DNA of 64,000 bases from NCBI GenBank assembly GCA_032622095.1, contig CP136064.1, forward strand, positions 172,124,310 to 172,188,309. Reading direction: 5' to 3'. Position 1 is the first letter of the stretch; each line of letters starts with the position of its first letter. The stretch is from Siphonodentalium dalli (lineage: Eukaryota; Mollusca; Scaphopoda; Gadilida; Siphonodentaliidae). A program made the translations under genes and the position numbers. Below are positions 24,065 to 35,803 of this stretch, one piece after another. The notes under the pieces were generated by a model. That model made no database searches. It had not been told where the DNA came from and was given only the letters and a program-made list of their open reading frames with translations.

Positions 24065-25269
24065 CAGGGATGTGGCTAGAGGGGGGGGTGTGGGGGGGGG
24101 GGGGGTGTCTCACCCCCCAGCAGAGAGCTATATTTTCAATAGTTGGAAATTTCATACCTGCCACAACGAAATTTCACACCAACAATAGGTTGAAAATGTT
24201 CTTGTAGTTTGATTATAAAACAATTTATTGGGGGGAATTTATTGTTTTTCGACCAATATTTGCATATGTTCCTATTTTTGGTCAAAATTTTTGACAGAAA
24301 TGGACATCAATTGGAAATTTTCCAACCTTAGGAGGGGTGACAGGTTGGAAATTTCCAACACTTGGAAAGCTTGTGTCCTGGTCCATCGCCCGTGGCCAGT
24401 CAAAAACTTCTAGTTAATTTAAGAAAACAATATTGTCATACAATTGGTCAACATTATCATTGGAATTGTCATCAGTTGGAAATTTTCCAACCTAAGTGGG
24501 GGTGTAGGGTTTGAAATTTCCAACAGTAGGAAGGCTTGAGGCTAGTCTAGATGTTAGGATTTTGCGATTTTCTTGTTCAGATTTCAAAATTTTCGCACAC
24601 CAGGCCGAACCATGGTCGGCCCGGCGTGTCATTGCCCCATCCACATGGCCAATACAAAACTGCTAATTAGTTTAGCAAAACAATATTTTACTACATTTGG
24701 TCAAACTTGTAGACATAAATGGTCATCAGTTGAAGAATTTTCCAACCTGAGGGGGGAGCATGAGGTTTGAAATTTCCAACACTAGGAAAGCTTCAGTTGA
24801 GGCCAGTCTAGATGCTAGGATTTGCGATTTTCTTGTATATAGTTTTCAAAATTTTCTCACACCGGGCCAAACAACCATGGTCGGCCTGGTGTTCCCTGGT
24901 CTGTTGTCGGTAGCTGTGTGCATTTGTCTGGAATTAGATCACTAGTTGTTTTTTTTTGGGGCAATTTTCAGGTTAAAATATCTTAATGTTCTCATACTGG
25001 GAAAATACTAGTAGAAGCATGGCTTATGAATATAATATATAGGAAATTAGGCCTGAGCATGAGGTACAAGGGGGGGGGGTGCAAATGGAATTATGCAACA
25101 AGTTGTGTTGGTGCGATTCCAACACAAGGGGGGGGGGGTGCAAATGGAAAAATGGAATTATGCAAAAAGTTGTGTTGGTGTGATTCCGACTCAAGGGGGG
25201 GGGGGGGTGCAGTTGGAAATTCCCAAGGTGGACACCCCCCCCAGCGGAGACCCTCTAGCCACATCCCTG
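24065..25269. mobile_element. Non-autonomous hAT-like transposon, 8-bp duplication
   Basis: The inverted ends CAGGGATGTGGCTAGAG (24065-24081 and the complement ending at 25269) are flanked by a perfect 8-bp duplication, TCTATGGG (24057-24064 and 25270-25277). Both features are diagnostic of hAT elements. The interior has no transposase. It carries G-tracts next to both ends and about eight near-copies of the palindrome TTGGAAATTTCCAA (about 24143, 24310, 24345, 24477, 24511, 24728, 24765, 25210). These could be subterminal binding sites. A solo right end is at 20513-20593. Confidence 0.88.
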
Positions 25270-25416
25270 TCTATGGGGTAGGCCTATATATGCCTAATCT
25301 CGAACAGTCATGCGGCTTAATCTGGTACCATACTTCACGACCTAGATGGCTCCGTGAAACTATATAGATTACCGTACCACTGGCGTATTGATTTTAAAGG
25401 TACTCAATCCGAACAG

Positions 25417-27041
25417 GGCCCCCGTACAGAAACTGCACATGTGATTTGGGTAGAAACAGGTTAGAACAGCTTAGCATTATGTTAGTTTCGTATGTTAATC
25501 ACCCCTGCTACATTAGCAGCATATTAGATCTAGTGTGCAAAATATTTCTAACCTCATTGCTCACATTAGCATAGCTTAGTATTCATACTGGGTATAGATT
25601 TCTCCCAGTCTGCCCATGGTGTGTCCAAAAATGTAACTTAGACTAAGTTAGTGCAGGTTAGAGATTAGAAATTTAGTTCGGCCAATGCTTTCTTGACACA
25701 AATCCCCAGGCATGTATGGACCATTTAATGACTTTCACATCTGGGTTTTATCCCCAGTTCAGACCAGGACTCCTATGCTAAAGGATTTTATGGCCCTGAT
25801 AAGAACTTCCCTGGAACCTAGTATTCTGTTCAATTCACTTGGAGTTTACAATTCCCAAGTTAAAGCTGCTTGTTTTCTGTGCGACTGATAGGATAAGTTG
25901 TTCTTGTTTGGTGAATTAAAACCTCGTTGTTTTTTTTCATGGCAGGGTAAGTGACTGCATGCATTTAAAATAACAGTTAAGAATTTAAGACACGAGAAAA
26001 TCGTGACTTTTGTCAATTTCCTTTCCAAAATTGAACCTTAAACATTTCATAATGATAGTATTATGGTTTTTACATTGAAATTAAGGGTCAATTTATAATT
26101 ATTCAGTTATTCATTCATGTATAATAATATATAGAATCTTTTGTCAGTTTTCATATCTCATTCGCACATCATGGCAGTTTTAAGGGCATATGGTCTCTTG
26201 TGTGCCTTTACTGCGTGTTCTAATATCTAATTTATCAACCAGGTAGACTACATGTATATTAAAGTTGATTAAAATTTTATTTTCAAATACTATAAATCTT
26301 ATTTCTAGAATAAATAATGATGGACCATCATATCAAATAATCTAAATTCTGCTATTGTTTATGGATTCTAGTTAGTAATTAGACAGAACAAATGTGCGAA
26401 TCTATTTACAAAATGAATGAATTGTAGGAAATAAACAATTTATGGCAGTTTTCATCGAAGTGATTTTTACAGTTATTTGAAATATTCCATGAAGAGCAGT
26501 TAACATGAACATTGCAGTGTATGTGATGTATATTTTATGTATTTATATAGTTTTTAAAAGCAATACCATATGGTATGATATATTGTTTGTGTGTGTTTTT
26601 TTTCCACAAATTGTTACCCAGCTGGACGTATGTATAATTACTTTAAAGTTAATTTGATAACCTGCCTGCACATGTGGCATTTTTATACATTCCTGATGTG
26701 AAATTTACTAACATAGAACTAACGTGCTAATTTGCTAACATAAAGCATATGTGCAATTTTACAGCTCTTAAGAGCTATAAAATTGCACATATGCTTTATG
26801 TTAGCAAATTTGCACGTTAGTTCTACGTTAGAAATTTGGTTGAGAATTTTCCAACGTATAACTAGTGTGCATATCCGCTAACCTGACCACATGTGCAATA
26901 TGTTAGTTTTTAAGCTCGGACCATCTCACTTTTGACAGTTAAATTACAACATTAGTTCTACATTAGTTCTACGTTGGCATTCAGATTAGAAATCCGCTTA
27001 GATCTAATGTGGTTTTAGGTTAGCAGTTTTTGGTAAGGGGC
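25417..27041. mobile_element. Nested 1.62-kb TIR element with TTAG/CTAA-rich ends
   Basis: The terminal words GCCCCCGTACAGAAACTGC (left) and GCAGTTTTTGGTAAGGGGC (right) are near-inverse. Inside both ends lie clusters of ttag/ctaa: about a dozen in 25460-25680 and more than fifteen in 26705-27025. A 130-bp palindrome is at 26705-26834. There is no protein-like frame. The superfamily is unknown, and I find no clear target duplication because the host sequence appears to lack two bases at the junction. Confidence 0.6.
26705..26834. repeat. Palindrome, arms of about 60 bp
   Basis: The centre AGCTCTTAAGAGCT is at 26763-26776. The arms contain 'ttgctaacataaagcatatg' and its inverse with few mismatches and no loop. 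It lies in the right subterminal part of the nested element. Confidence 0.85.
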
Positions 27042-27495
27042 GCTCCTAAATTACTATTGCTTTGGCTTCGGGGGTAAAAAATATTTGATTCGAGTCGAGG
27101 AACCCACACATCAAAGCTTAGAGTGATCAGATATCGATTTTTTAAGTTTGTTATTTCTCGAGATGTGTAATAATATGTGCCCCAGATACACGTGGTCAAA
27201 CGGAGGGTCTCGGACAAAATTGCGGATGAAGATGAATAACTCTAAAATCAAGTGTAATACGGTCAAATTTCGTGCATAGGCCCCACATCAATATACGGCC
27301 ATATTTTGATGAACAAAATGTTGATAAATAACAAGTTTTGGGAAATTTTATACCATATAGTTGACAGTCACACTGTGGTTAGCATTATTTTGTTGCAATA
27401 AATCGATCATGACAATTGAAGCGTATTTTGAAGAAATGTTGTTTTGTTGTGTCTTGATGGTATATATGGGGACCGTCTGATCAGATTGAGTACAA

Positions 27496-28510
27496 AAAGC
27501 CAAAATAGCTCAAACTGTGGATAAAAAAATCATCCAGTAGGATCTGTCTGTCTGTTCGGATTTTTCTCCCAGACTGCTGGTCCGATTTCAACCAAATTTG
27601 GTGTGGTGTCTCTGTACACTGGCGCAGGTTATAACGTCGTTAGTTTTTCAATTTTTTTATTTAAAAAAAATAATAATAATAGTTTTTTAAATAAGCTCAC
27701 CATGGCCTATTTCATAATCAGATAAGTCCAATATGAACCTATACATATGTGAATATTTAGGTCAAATATCAACCTAATGGCACGAGGATATGTTGCATTA
27801 CCAGATTTACGCTCTTTATATGTGTTTTCACTGTGGCCCACGCCATCCAACGAAATAACGGGTATAAATCCACTATTGGCTTATTCCAGAATAAAATAAG
27901 TCCAATATGAACCAATGTCAATATTTAGGTCCAATAATTAAGAACCTATTTGGACGATGATATATTGAAGTAGCACAATAAATATTATCTCTATATATAA
28001 CAGAATAGGATATGGCTGGCATGTGCCCAATGGATGAACACGCAGTCATAGCTCTAGATCTGTGCATCATATTAATTTTTTTATTTATAGAAACCCTGCA
28101 TATCTGAGGGGTTCAGCATCACATGTGCGTCCGGGGGAGGGGCGGGCTTACCCTTTTGGGATGTTTATTCTGATATAGGGATAACTCGTCATGATCAATT
28201 ATATTCAGAATGCACAGTCTCCAAAGTAAGTGACTGAATACTGTATACAAGATTATTGGGAAATCACCATGGTTAGGTCTTCATCAACAAGCTCTTCTCA
28301 GAAAAATATATTTCTAAAATAGTGTGAAATCTAATACATAGAACAAGGTATGTAGAATATTAAAACAAAGAGTGAACAAATTATTTCAACCCTGCAATTA
28401 CCGTGTGCATCAAGCAAAGATCAAAATGTTAGGTATTAAATGGAAGAACCACATACACACAAGACATATTTCGGCCAAAATGGAAAGTATCGGATACACA
28501 ACAACAACAA
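27496..28510. other. No gene seen; dispersed repeat fragments
   Basis: Contains 'gtctgtctgttcggatttttctcccagactgc..ggtccgatttcaaccaaatttggtg' (27541-27605), a typical invertebrate dispersed repeat. Two stretches of 'agtccaatatgaacc' (about 27725 and 27898) mark an old duplication. Nothing supports a gene. Confidence 0.5.
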
Positions 28511-28513
28511 AGT

Positions 28514-28990
28514 TTAAAGGTACTCAATCCTATAAGATGCTCCTAAATTACTATTTCTTTGGCTTCGGGGGTAAAAAATATTTGATTTGAGTCGAGAAAC
28601 CCACCCATCAAAGCTCAGAGTGATTAGATATCGATGTTTGAAATTTGCTGTTTCTATTGTTTGTGGACCAGATCTTATCCAGAAGCACGTGCTCAAACGG
28701 ACAAATTGCGGTTGTAAGATGGATAACTCTAAAATCAAGTGGTTATTATTGTTAATAGTAACCACTTGATTTCAGAGTTATCCATCTTACAACCGCAATT
28801 TGTCCGTTTGAGCACGTGGTTCTGGATAAGATCTGGTCTACAAACAATAGAAACAGCAAACTTCAAACATCGATATCTAATCACTCTGAGCTTTGATGGG
28901 TGGGTTCCTCGACTCGATTCAAATATTTTTTACCCCCGAAGCCAAAGGAATAGTAATTTAGGAGCATCTGATCGGATTGTGTACCTTTAA
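28514..28990. mobile_element. Foldback element: two inverted halves of family K
   Basis: This is a near-perfect palindrome of about 470 bp with its centre at about 28750 and a spacer of only a few bases. TTAA is present at both outer ends (28514-28517 and 28987-28990). Each arm equals one half of the longer family element at 27042-27495, so two half-elements are joined head to head. The arms differ at only a few percent of positions. The transcript would form one long hairpin. Confidence 0.9.
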
Positions 28991-29029
28991 CTGAAATGTT
29001 ATGAGTAGCATAGGATGGGATGTGGTCAC

Positions 29030-29045
29030 CCCCCCCCCCCCCCCC
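29030..29045. repeat. Poly-C tract
   Basis: An uninterrupted C run of 16. Apart from this tract, 28991-29705 shows no gene. Confidence 0.95.
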
Positions 29046-29705
29046 ATTTTTGCTGCTACACCAAGTGGGTCTTTATGTAATTTTTAAAAGATACTTAGGC
29101 TCATATACCCCATAATAATTGGCACTCAAGATTCATAAGGCCAACAACAACAAAAGATACTATGTTTCCACACATCGACCAACCCTAAAAATAACCCCTG
29201 ATCCTAATATTGATGTTAACAAAAAATTCTGTTCAATTATTTTTTCTTATGTTTTTACCACCAATGTCCATAAGTGTTGATGATCATTAGTGTGCAAAAC
29301 ACATAGTTTCTAACATATCCCTGTGTAAAGTGACCATTAGGTATGCACATAGAGTATTAAGTCGTTTTTGACTTCTTCAAGTAAATATAAACTATGTTTA
29401 GACAAAAAACTTGTATATACACAGCATATGTATGAAATGTGACAGATAAAAGTACCATGTGTACAAAAAAAGGTACACACTACATATGGTTCTGAGCAGA
29501 AGCACATCTAGGATCACCTTGTATGAGGGCTACAATGGTACAGACCATTAAATTTTGTGTTTAAATATTATATTATAAAAATGAAAGAAAAAAACAGTTC
29601 CCAGCCCCTTTTGTGTGTATGCTGGGGAGGGGGCAGTAGGCCTACTAAAGGAGAACAATAAACCCGATATATGGTGAAGTGACTGCTGTCTCATTAGTTA
29701 AAACC

Positions 29706-30644
29706 CCAGGGGCGGTATTCACCAAGCGGGTTTACTTTATAAACCAGGTAGTTTATTTGGTAGTGGCTGAATTAACGCAAAGGTATCTTCGCTTTTGCTC
29801 CAACGACACACACTGTCGATGATGTGATTAACCCAATCTATCAGATTTGCCACAACGTCTCAGAAGAATCTTAAGGGACAGATCAAACCCACTTGAAGAA
29901 TATGAGTGGAGGTTTGTTGTTCGATACAAAAATTACAATCCAGTTACTGGACATATCTGCGGAAATCGAATCTGCAACAGACACTAATTGTGCATTTCCT
30001 CCTGCAATAAAACTATGTGCAATTGTTTCTGACTGTTTCGTCGTCGTACTCATTGGTCATCTCCTTAAACTCTTCAGGCAAAAAATCCAGAATTCTAGCG
30101 GTGTCGTCGCTAATACCCGCCTATTGGAGATCCACCCCCTGTTCCACCTGGCCTGTGTTTACCTCTCTGAGTCTGTTGTTCTTTCTTAGCCTTCATCTTT
30201 TTCCGCTTCCACAGCGCTTTCAAATCTTTTGTTTGTCTTTTGGTTCTATTTGGAAATTTCCCTGCCATTTCCAATGAAATTTCTTTCCAGGCATCATTTT
30301 TCCGGCGCTGGTGGATGGTGCCGGTCTCTTTATTCTCAAGGATTTTGATGCTTCTCTGCACTATATGCCCAAAAAAAGTTTAACTCGTCGGCTGTGTACT
30401 TAGCTCCCCTTCCTTTCCCTCGTTTACTCATGATTGAAATGAACCGAATGTGTACTGCTATGCGCAGCATGTTTTATGTAACCGGTGGTCAAACTATGAT
30501 TGCCGCCAATCACCTTGATTGTATAATCCTATACCGCACGGCGATGTTTTTCCATCGACTTCCGCCGATAGCTTCGCATTGAGCGTTGCCTCGTATAAAC
30601 TACCTGGACTATATATAAACCCAATTGGTGAATACCACCCCTGG
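29706..30644. mobile_element. 939-bp TIR element carrying a Myb/SANT-like gene remnant
   Basis: The inverted ends are CCAGGGGCGGTATTCACCAA (left) and, from the right, the same with one change. A second inverted block, 'ccaggtagttta' (29743-29754), pairs with 'taaactacctgg' (30596-30607). The target duplication is not clear. The content is a decayed DNA-binding gene (30013-30431). PIF/Harbinger elements encode a Myb/SANT-like accessory protein beside the transposase, so a Harbinger-type origin with loss of the transposase is a reasonable inference. Confidence 0.65.
30013..30431 (-). pseudogene. Myb/SANT-like (trihelix-type) DNA-binding protein, frameshifted
   Basis: From the ATG at 30431 the frame reads MSKRGKGRGAKYTADELNFF. 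A one-base slip in a run of seven T shifts it to the frame of 30361-30110, which contains RRKNDAWKEISLEMAGKF and RQTKDLKALWKRKKMKAKKE. The pattern of basic start, 'W..I..E', 'R....LK..W...K...K' and then GGGSP matches Myb/SANT-like DNA-binding domains of transposon accessory proteins and animal MSANTD relatives. A second shift after GGSP restores DDTARILDFLPEEFKEMTN before a stop. The two frameshifts and short length mark a pseudogene. Intact, it would bind the element's own ends. Confidence 0.7.
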
Positions 30645-31719
30645 TGTGTGATGGGTTATGAATTTTTTGCAATTTTAGTTTCTCAGAGTGGATCTCAGGC
30701 TTGCTTCTTTTATTTAATCTTAATGAATATTTCCAGTATGCTGTTCAAGTAATACTTTCCCCATTACATGAAAAGGCATTTTATGTCACTTCGATTGAGG
30801 TATTTCATATTTCTGCAGCTGGAAAAATATATCATAAAAAAATATATAAAAATTTCCGTACCTACCTACCCACCCTAATTTTTTCACTCCGTTAGGGGAA
30901 ACATACTATCTTTTTTGTTGGCCTAATTATGCATTTCAGGTTCAACATAAAGACTGGTACGCAGCTTTTAAACCAATTTTTACTCAATGGTTGATTAATT
31001 TCTGGCACAATGACAAATATTGATGAACTTTGTCCAAAAACTCTTGGTATGTTGAATTTGTGGATATTACTTCAGAAAATCCGCAATTATAGACGATTTT
31101 TGTAAGCATGACTTCTATGTTTTGTATTCTGTATTTTTTAAATGCATACATAGGCTTCACTCAACTCTGTTAACTTATTATTCAGGATCAGGGCAGTAGG
31201 GGAGACAGAGACTCGACAATCTCAGATTTTGGGTCGAGTCACATCTCAACTGAATCAGTTGAATTCAGTGCCATGGTTTTGAACTGAATCTTGAAACGTA
31301 TTACTAGTAGTGCCAGACTTAATTATCAGCTTTCATCATAATCATGATAATGATTAAAACTTTTAACTAGGTCATTGTCAAGACAATATTTCACTGTATG
31401 AATTCATAGAATCTCAATACATGTAGTTCCATGTAGGTCTGTATTATATGTAAATGAAAAAGGGGGAGAGGAAGTTGTGCAAATACTACATATAGTCAGT
31501 ACTACTTATGTCAGTGACAGTTTTTAAAACAGATATCACTGACCATTACAAAAAAAATATATTGTGCCTGTAGACAATGCATTATGCATTTGCAATCACT
31601 CAATAAAGTGCTTACTGTTCAATCAGTTTAATGACAGTTGTTTTGAATCAAATCAATTCTCGAACAGTTATAAATTAGTAGAGCCTTGGATTATCACCTT
31701 CTTTGAATGGGAAGGTCTC
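30645..31719. other. No gene seen
   Basis: AT-rich. 'cctacctacccaccctaattttttcactcc' (about 30858) is the reverse of a repeat also at 20038-20060. No coding region or RNA gene can be supported. Confidence 0.45.
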
Positions 31720-31723
31720 TTAA

Positions 31724-31972
31724 CTCTTTCATGACGGGAGCTGCACTGGGGCAGTATTAAAGACCCTGTGCCACGCATTCTATTATATATGCCAGTCTCC
31801 AATAGGGAGCCTCGCATATATAAGAGACTGGCTTACATGCTCAAGGTAAATATTGTTAGGCCAATGCATTCTCTTATATATGTGAGGTTCCATATGGGAG
31901 ACTCGCGTATATAAGAGAATGTATTGGCACAGGGTTTTTGCAAAATTTCAGGAAGCTCCAGTCAAGGAAGGG
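31724..31972. mobile_element. piggyBac-like double-hairpin MITE, copy B
   Basis: TTAA flanks both ends (31720-31723 and 31973-31976), next to inverted CTCTTTCATGACGGGAGC-type termini. The interior has two hairpins made of 'gccaatgcattctcttatat' and its inverse. TTAA duplication and CCCT-type termini are characteristic of piggyBac transposons. There is no coding capacity. Confidence 0.85.
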
Positions 31973-32344
31973 TTAATCCAATGTTCCATTTTGAGTCCCC
32001 ATAGATGAAAATATGTTGCAATTTGCAATCTTCTGTAGGCCTAAACTATATTTGCTAAAGGGGACTCATGTTTTTCATTTTGATATAACAATACAGTTGT
32101 GGTCTACAAAACCATAATTTCAACTAATAGTTTAAATGTTCAATAAAATATTATGGAATTCAATCAAATAACAACAAATACTACATATGGGTAGATAATA
32201 ACTGTGTCATGTTTCTCAATCTCTATCATTAAACAATATTCAGTCATTCATTTCTGGGAAGAATATATCATGAATATATTACCAGCTCAAGCATGTCCAT
32301 GGAGTCACTCAGCCTGAGTAAACATAGACTTGGAGTCAAGTCTG

Positions 32345-32723
32345 CAAATAGTGCATCTGTCATTTGCACAGCTGGCTAGTATCAACAAATTACCCTCTGG
32401 AAACCTCATTCTGTTTAGGCCTGAACTGCTATGGGAGACCTAGGATCAGATTGAAATTCCCCAGTTGAAGTTGACGTTCACCCATTAGTCACGTCGATTA
32501 TGCATTTTTATCTTCTGCAAATTAGGAGATATAGAAACTGAACACAAGGGAAAAAGTAACTAAAAACTATGTTAATTTTGAGATAGATACTTCCCAGAAG
32601 AAGAGGCCTAAGCAGAATGAGATCCCCAGAGGGTGAATTTGGTGATGCTAGACCGCTGTGTGGGATAGCATCACTAAATCCACCCTCTGGGGACCTCATT
32701 CTGCAGATGACAGACACACTATT
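32345..32723 (+). mobile_element. Double-hairpin MITE, copy 3
   Basis: Same layout as 12236-12650: an outer 'ctgtcatttgca' pairs with 'tgacagacaca', the inner words 'acgttcacccattagtcac' and 'gggaaaaagtaactaaaa' are present, and a right-arm hairpin of about 95 bp is at 32610-32706. It is non-coding. Confidence 0.7.
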
Positions 32724-32879
32724 TGCAGGCTTGCTTGGAGTCATCTTGATGTAGATTGGTTTAGCAATGTAGGGTTATTGATTCACATGATGACAAAGTT
32801 CCATACATATGTCGCAAGTTACTCTTTAATGCATATCATTGGAGACAGTTAATATTATGCAATGAAAATGTCAATGACA

Positions 32880-33890
32880 CTGTAGCTCAATTTGGAGAAC
32901 GGATAATACCATCCATTACAGTCAATGGAGCGAAAAGGAATGCAGAAAGCTTAAATGTTTATTGTTTAAGTAATAACAAGGGGTGTAGCCAAAGAGCCAT
33001 ATCAAGTTTTGGATCAATTGGATGTTGGCAGTATAGGACATGCCAATGCATTTAATGATGCAAAGAGTAAAATCTAAGATGGTTGCCGGCAGCCATGTTT
33101 TTTATTTAATATTGTTCAAATTCAAAGCTCCCATCCAGAAGTGATCCTAAACATGCCTGTAAATTTTTAAAACATTGTCCAATAAATTTCCGTTGCAGTG
33201 TGTGCCGATGTATTCAAATGTGAAATCCAAAAAAATGTTTTGACAAATTTAATGGCTCCCATTTTTAACAATATGTGAAATCCGGAAGAGGGATGTGGCA
33301 AGTAGGGTATGGCAAAGGATTTAGTCATGCAAAGAGTGAAATCCAAGATGTTTTTTAAGCAAATTCGAAAAAAAATTATGGATCCCATCTAGTGGTCACC
33401 CATAAGATACAAATGAAGTTTTGTGACAATTGGAAAAGGGATGTGTCTATAGGGTGTGTCAAAGATTTTAGTCCTATAAAGAGTAAACACAAGATGGCTG
33501 CCAGTGGCCATGTTTTTCATTGAAAATCATTCAAATTTAATAGCTCCCATCTAGAGTTACCCAAAGGTAAGGGAGAGCATCCCTCTTTGTGCCCGAATCA
33601 CTTCCAACATAGAGGTGACCCTAACCATGCCTATTCATTTTCATAACAATTCTCCAATAAATGCAGCCTGCAGTGTGTGCTGATGGATTAAAATTTGCTG
33701 GCAGCCATGCTTTTAAGAAATTTCGAAACAAATTGATGGCTTCCATCTAGAGTCACCCTGAATATCCATATGATTGTTTGGTCATGATCGCATGAGAGAT
33801 GTGACCTGTAAGGTGTGCTAAAGGAAATTGTTGACGGACAGATGACGGATGCTAACCCACGGCAATAGCTCAAACATGACTTTGTCAAGT
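32880..33890. repeat. Dispersed repeat, about four diverged units of 200 bp
   Basis: Units share 'aaagagt(g/a)aaa.(c)caagatg..tgcc(a/g)g', 'cagccatgtttttca', 'agctcccatctagag' and 'acaattgg..aagggatgtg'. The block ends in 'gacggacagatgacgg ... caagttgagctaaaaa', a typical tail of such repeats. Open frames here are not conserved between units. Confidence 0.6.
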
Positions 33891-34850
33891 TGAGCTAAAA
33901 ATATTAACTCAACATAATCCCTCAATTGTGTACTACTTTATATAATGTTAATTTGAGTTCCAAGTGATGTATAGGCCTATATGGCCGGGTATACTATCAT
34001 AATTTGATGTTAATTGTAATCACCTGGAAACTTCATTATCAAAATGGCATGTTTTCCATTGACATCGAGACTTAATTTATCCGGGCAACAAGTTTTTTGG
34101 ATGGATGGACAGACAAATGGCTAGACAGATGGACACCTCTTGTTTCTGTAGTCTCCAGAAATATTTTTTCAGGCAGCAATGAATATGTCGACATGAATCA
34201 GTTCATACAATTCAAATATACAAACGTTTTGTATATGTATTATGCCGATCTGGAAACAAAATGATTCACATTCACATGTGAATAACCTGGCAGATTGATT
34301 CATGTACAATTTAATAATGTTTTGCATTGAAAGCAAGACTCGGTCTGGCTGAAAAGCTCATTTTGACCGGTGATCATTTATGTAATAATGCACTGATAAA
34401 ATTACTGCAATATTAATGTTTATTAAACGTGTGTAAGACAATAAATTTGTAAGTTGTAACAAACTACTTATTTTCAATGCTTTGATAACACATATATTTG
34501 TTTATACGTGTGGCTTGTGTATCCAAAATTCAAAACAAACACCATTGCATGCTTTATTCTTGAGATAACGGTCGTCATTTTCAATGAAATGCCCTCTACT
34601 GCTGGGGAGTGCAGTTACATGTATGTTAGTTGGTACATGTATCAAACACAGTTTAGAAAAATCACCGATTTTTTTGTAAAGTTTTTCACAACTAATTAAT
34701 TATTAAATACCCATAACGGTAATCATATAAACTTGGAAAATATAGAGTTGTGTCCATTGGCATCTATAAATAATGATACAGGTTTATTTCTCATGTAGCT
34801 GATGATCTGAAGACCCAACGGAAATTAAATCCATATATAATGGATACATA
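33891..34850. other. No gene seen
   Basis: AT-rich, with no motif, coding run or RNA gene that I can support. A short simple 'gatggacagacaaatggctagacaga' stretch occurs at about 34105. Confidence 0.45.
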
Positions 34851-34859
34851 GCTATACAC

Positions 34860-35640
34860 TGCAACAAATGGTCATAACTCTGGTGGGCAGAACCCATATT
34901 CGGCTAGTAAACTCACATACCAAATTTCATTCCATTCAGTTCAGGCTCACTAAAGTTATCATCCGGAAACGAAAATTGAGTGCAAATTAAAACATTCCAA
35001 CAAAATGGGCCATAACTCTGCTGAAAATTTGTAGGCAGAACCCAAATTCGAACTCGACCTGTATTTTCGGCTAGTAAATGCACATACCAAATTTCATTCC
35101 ATTCAGTTCAATCTTACTGAAGTTATCATCCAGAGACGAAAAAAGTGAACGGACATACCAACAAATGGGTACATAATGTGGCTATTGAGTAATGTGGCAA
35201 AAATAATTATGTGTCTAACAAGTGGTTGATAGTGATACAATTTCAGATTATGGAATCAGAACAGTTATGAATTATAGCAGAAGTAGCTGATTGAAACTCA
35301 AAAACTTGAATACAGCAACTGGTACAGTGGAATAGGAGAAACTGTCAGGTCCGCGGTTGAGTGACTAGCCACATAACTGTCTGAACACCTTCTATTGTCA
35401 GATCATGGATGTCTAAATATATGGACTTTTAGTTTCCAACTTTTGAGTGACTTCAAAATTAAATAGACTGATCAGGCCAAATAGATCATTTTTGAGGGTT
35501 CATCTGAACACATAAATATAAATTTTTCTTATTGATAGCCACATATGTATTCAAATGTGAGCATGGACTGATGGACCAATAACATAATACATCCCATTTT
35601 TTTCAAAACAGGCATATCAAAATGGAAAACATGTCATTTT
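34860..35640. repeat. Second copy of the 18700-19870 composite repeat
   Basis: Two 'cata(a)ctctg..g.cagaaccca ... cataccaaatttcattccat' units are followed by the same tail as at 19400-19870 ('aaactcaaaaacttg.ata.cagcaactg.tacagtggaataggagaaactg'). Shared order over about 750 bp shows that the composite moves or duplicates as a unit. Confidence 0.65.
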
Positions 35641-35803
35641 GTCAAAGTTACAGGGGCTTGTAACGCGTTCCTCTGCTCTTATATGTCATCCCTATATACA
35701 CGGCTGTTATATGTCATGGTAATATAGAAGAGATAAGGTAACAATGCAAATATCTGTTCAATGTACTATCTCATGGAAAACTGACAAATTTAGTCAATTT
35801 TAA

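Larger units (their letters stand above)
25393..27495. mobile_element. TTAA-flanked repeat (family K), copy 1, split by a nested element
   Basis: The left end 'ttttaaaggtactcaatccg' (25393-25412) and the body from 'gctcctaaattact' (27042) to 'ctgatcagattgagtac' (27492) are adjacent in the other copies of this family. About 1.62 kb of foreign sequence separates them here. The body shares 'ggcttcgggggtaaaaaata', 'tgattcgagtcgaggaaccc' and 'gataactctaaaatcaagtg' with copies at 28514-28990 and 55066-55530. Confidence 0.7.

Noticed and set aside
30519-30895. Overlapping plus-strand frames
   Set aside because: The first lies across the TIR end of the 939-bp element and the others in AT-rich DNA; no protein-like pattern.
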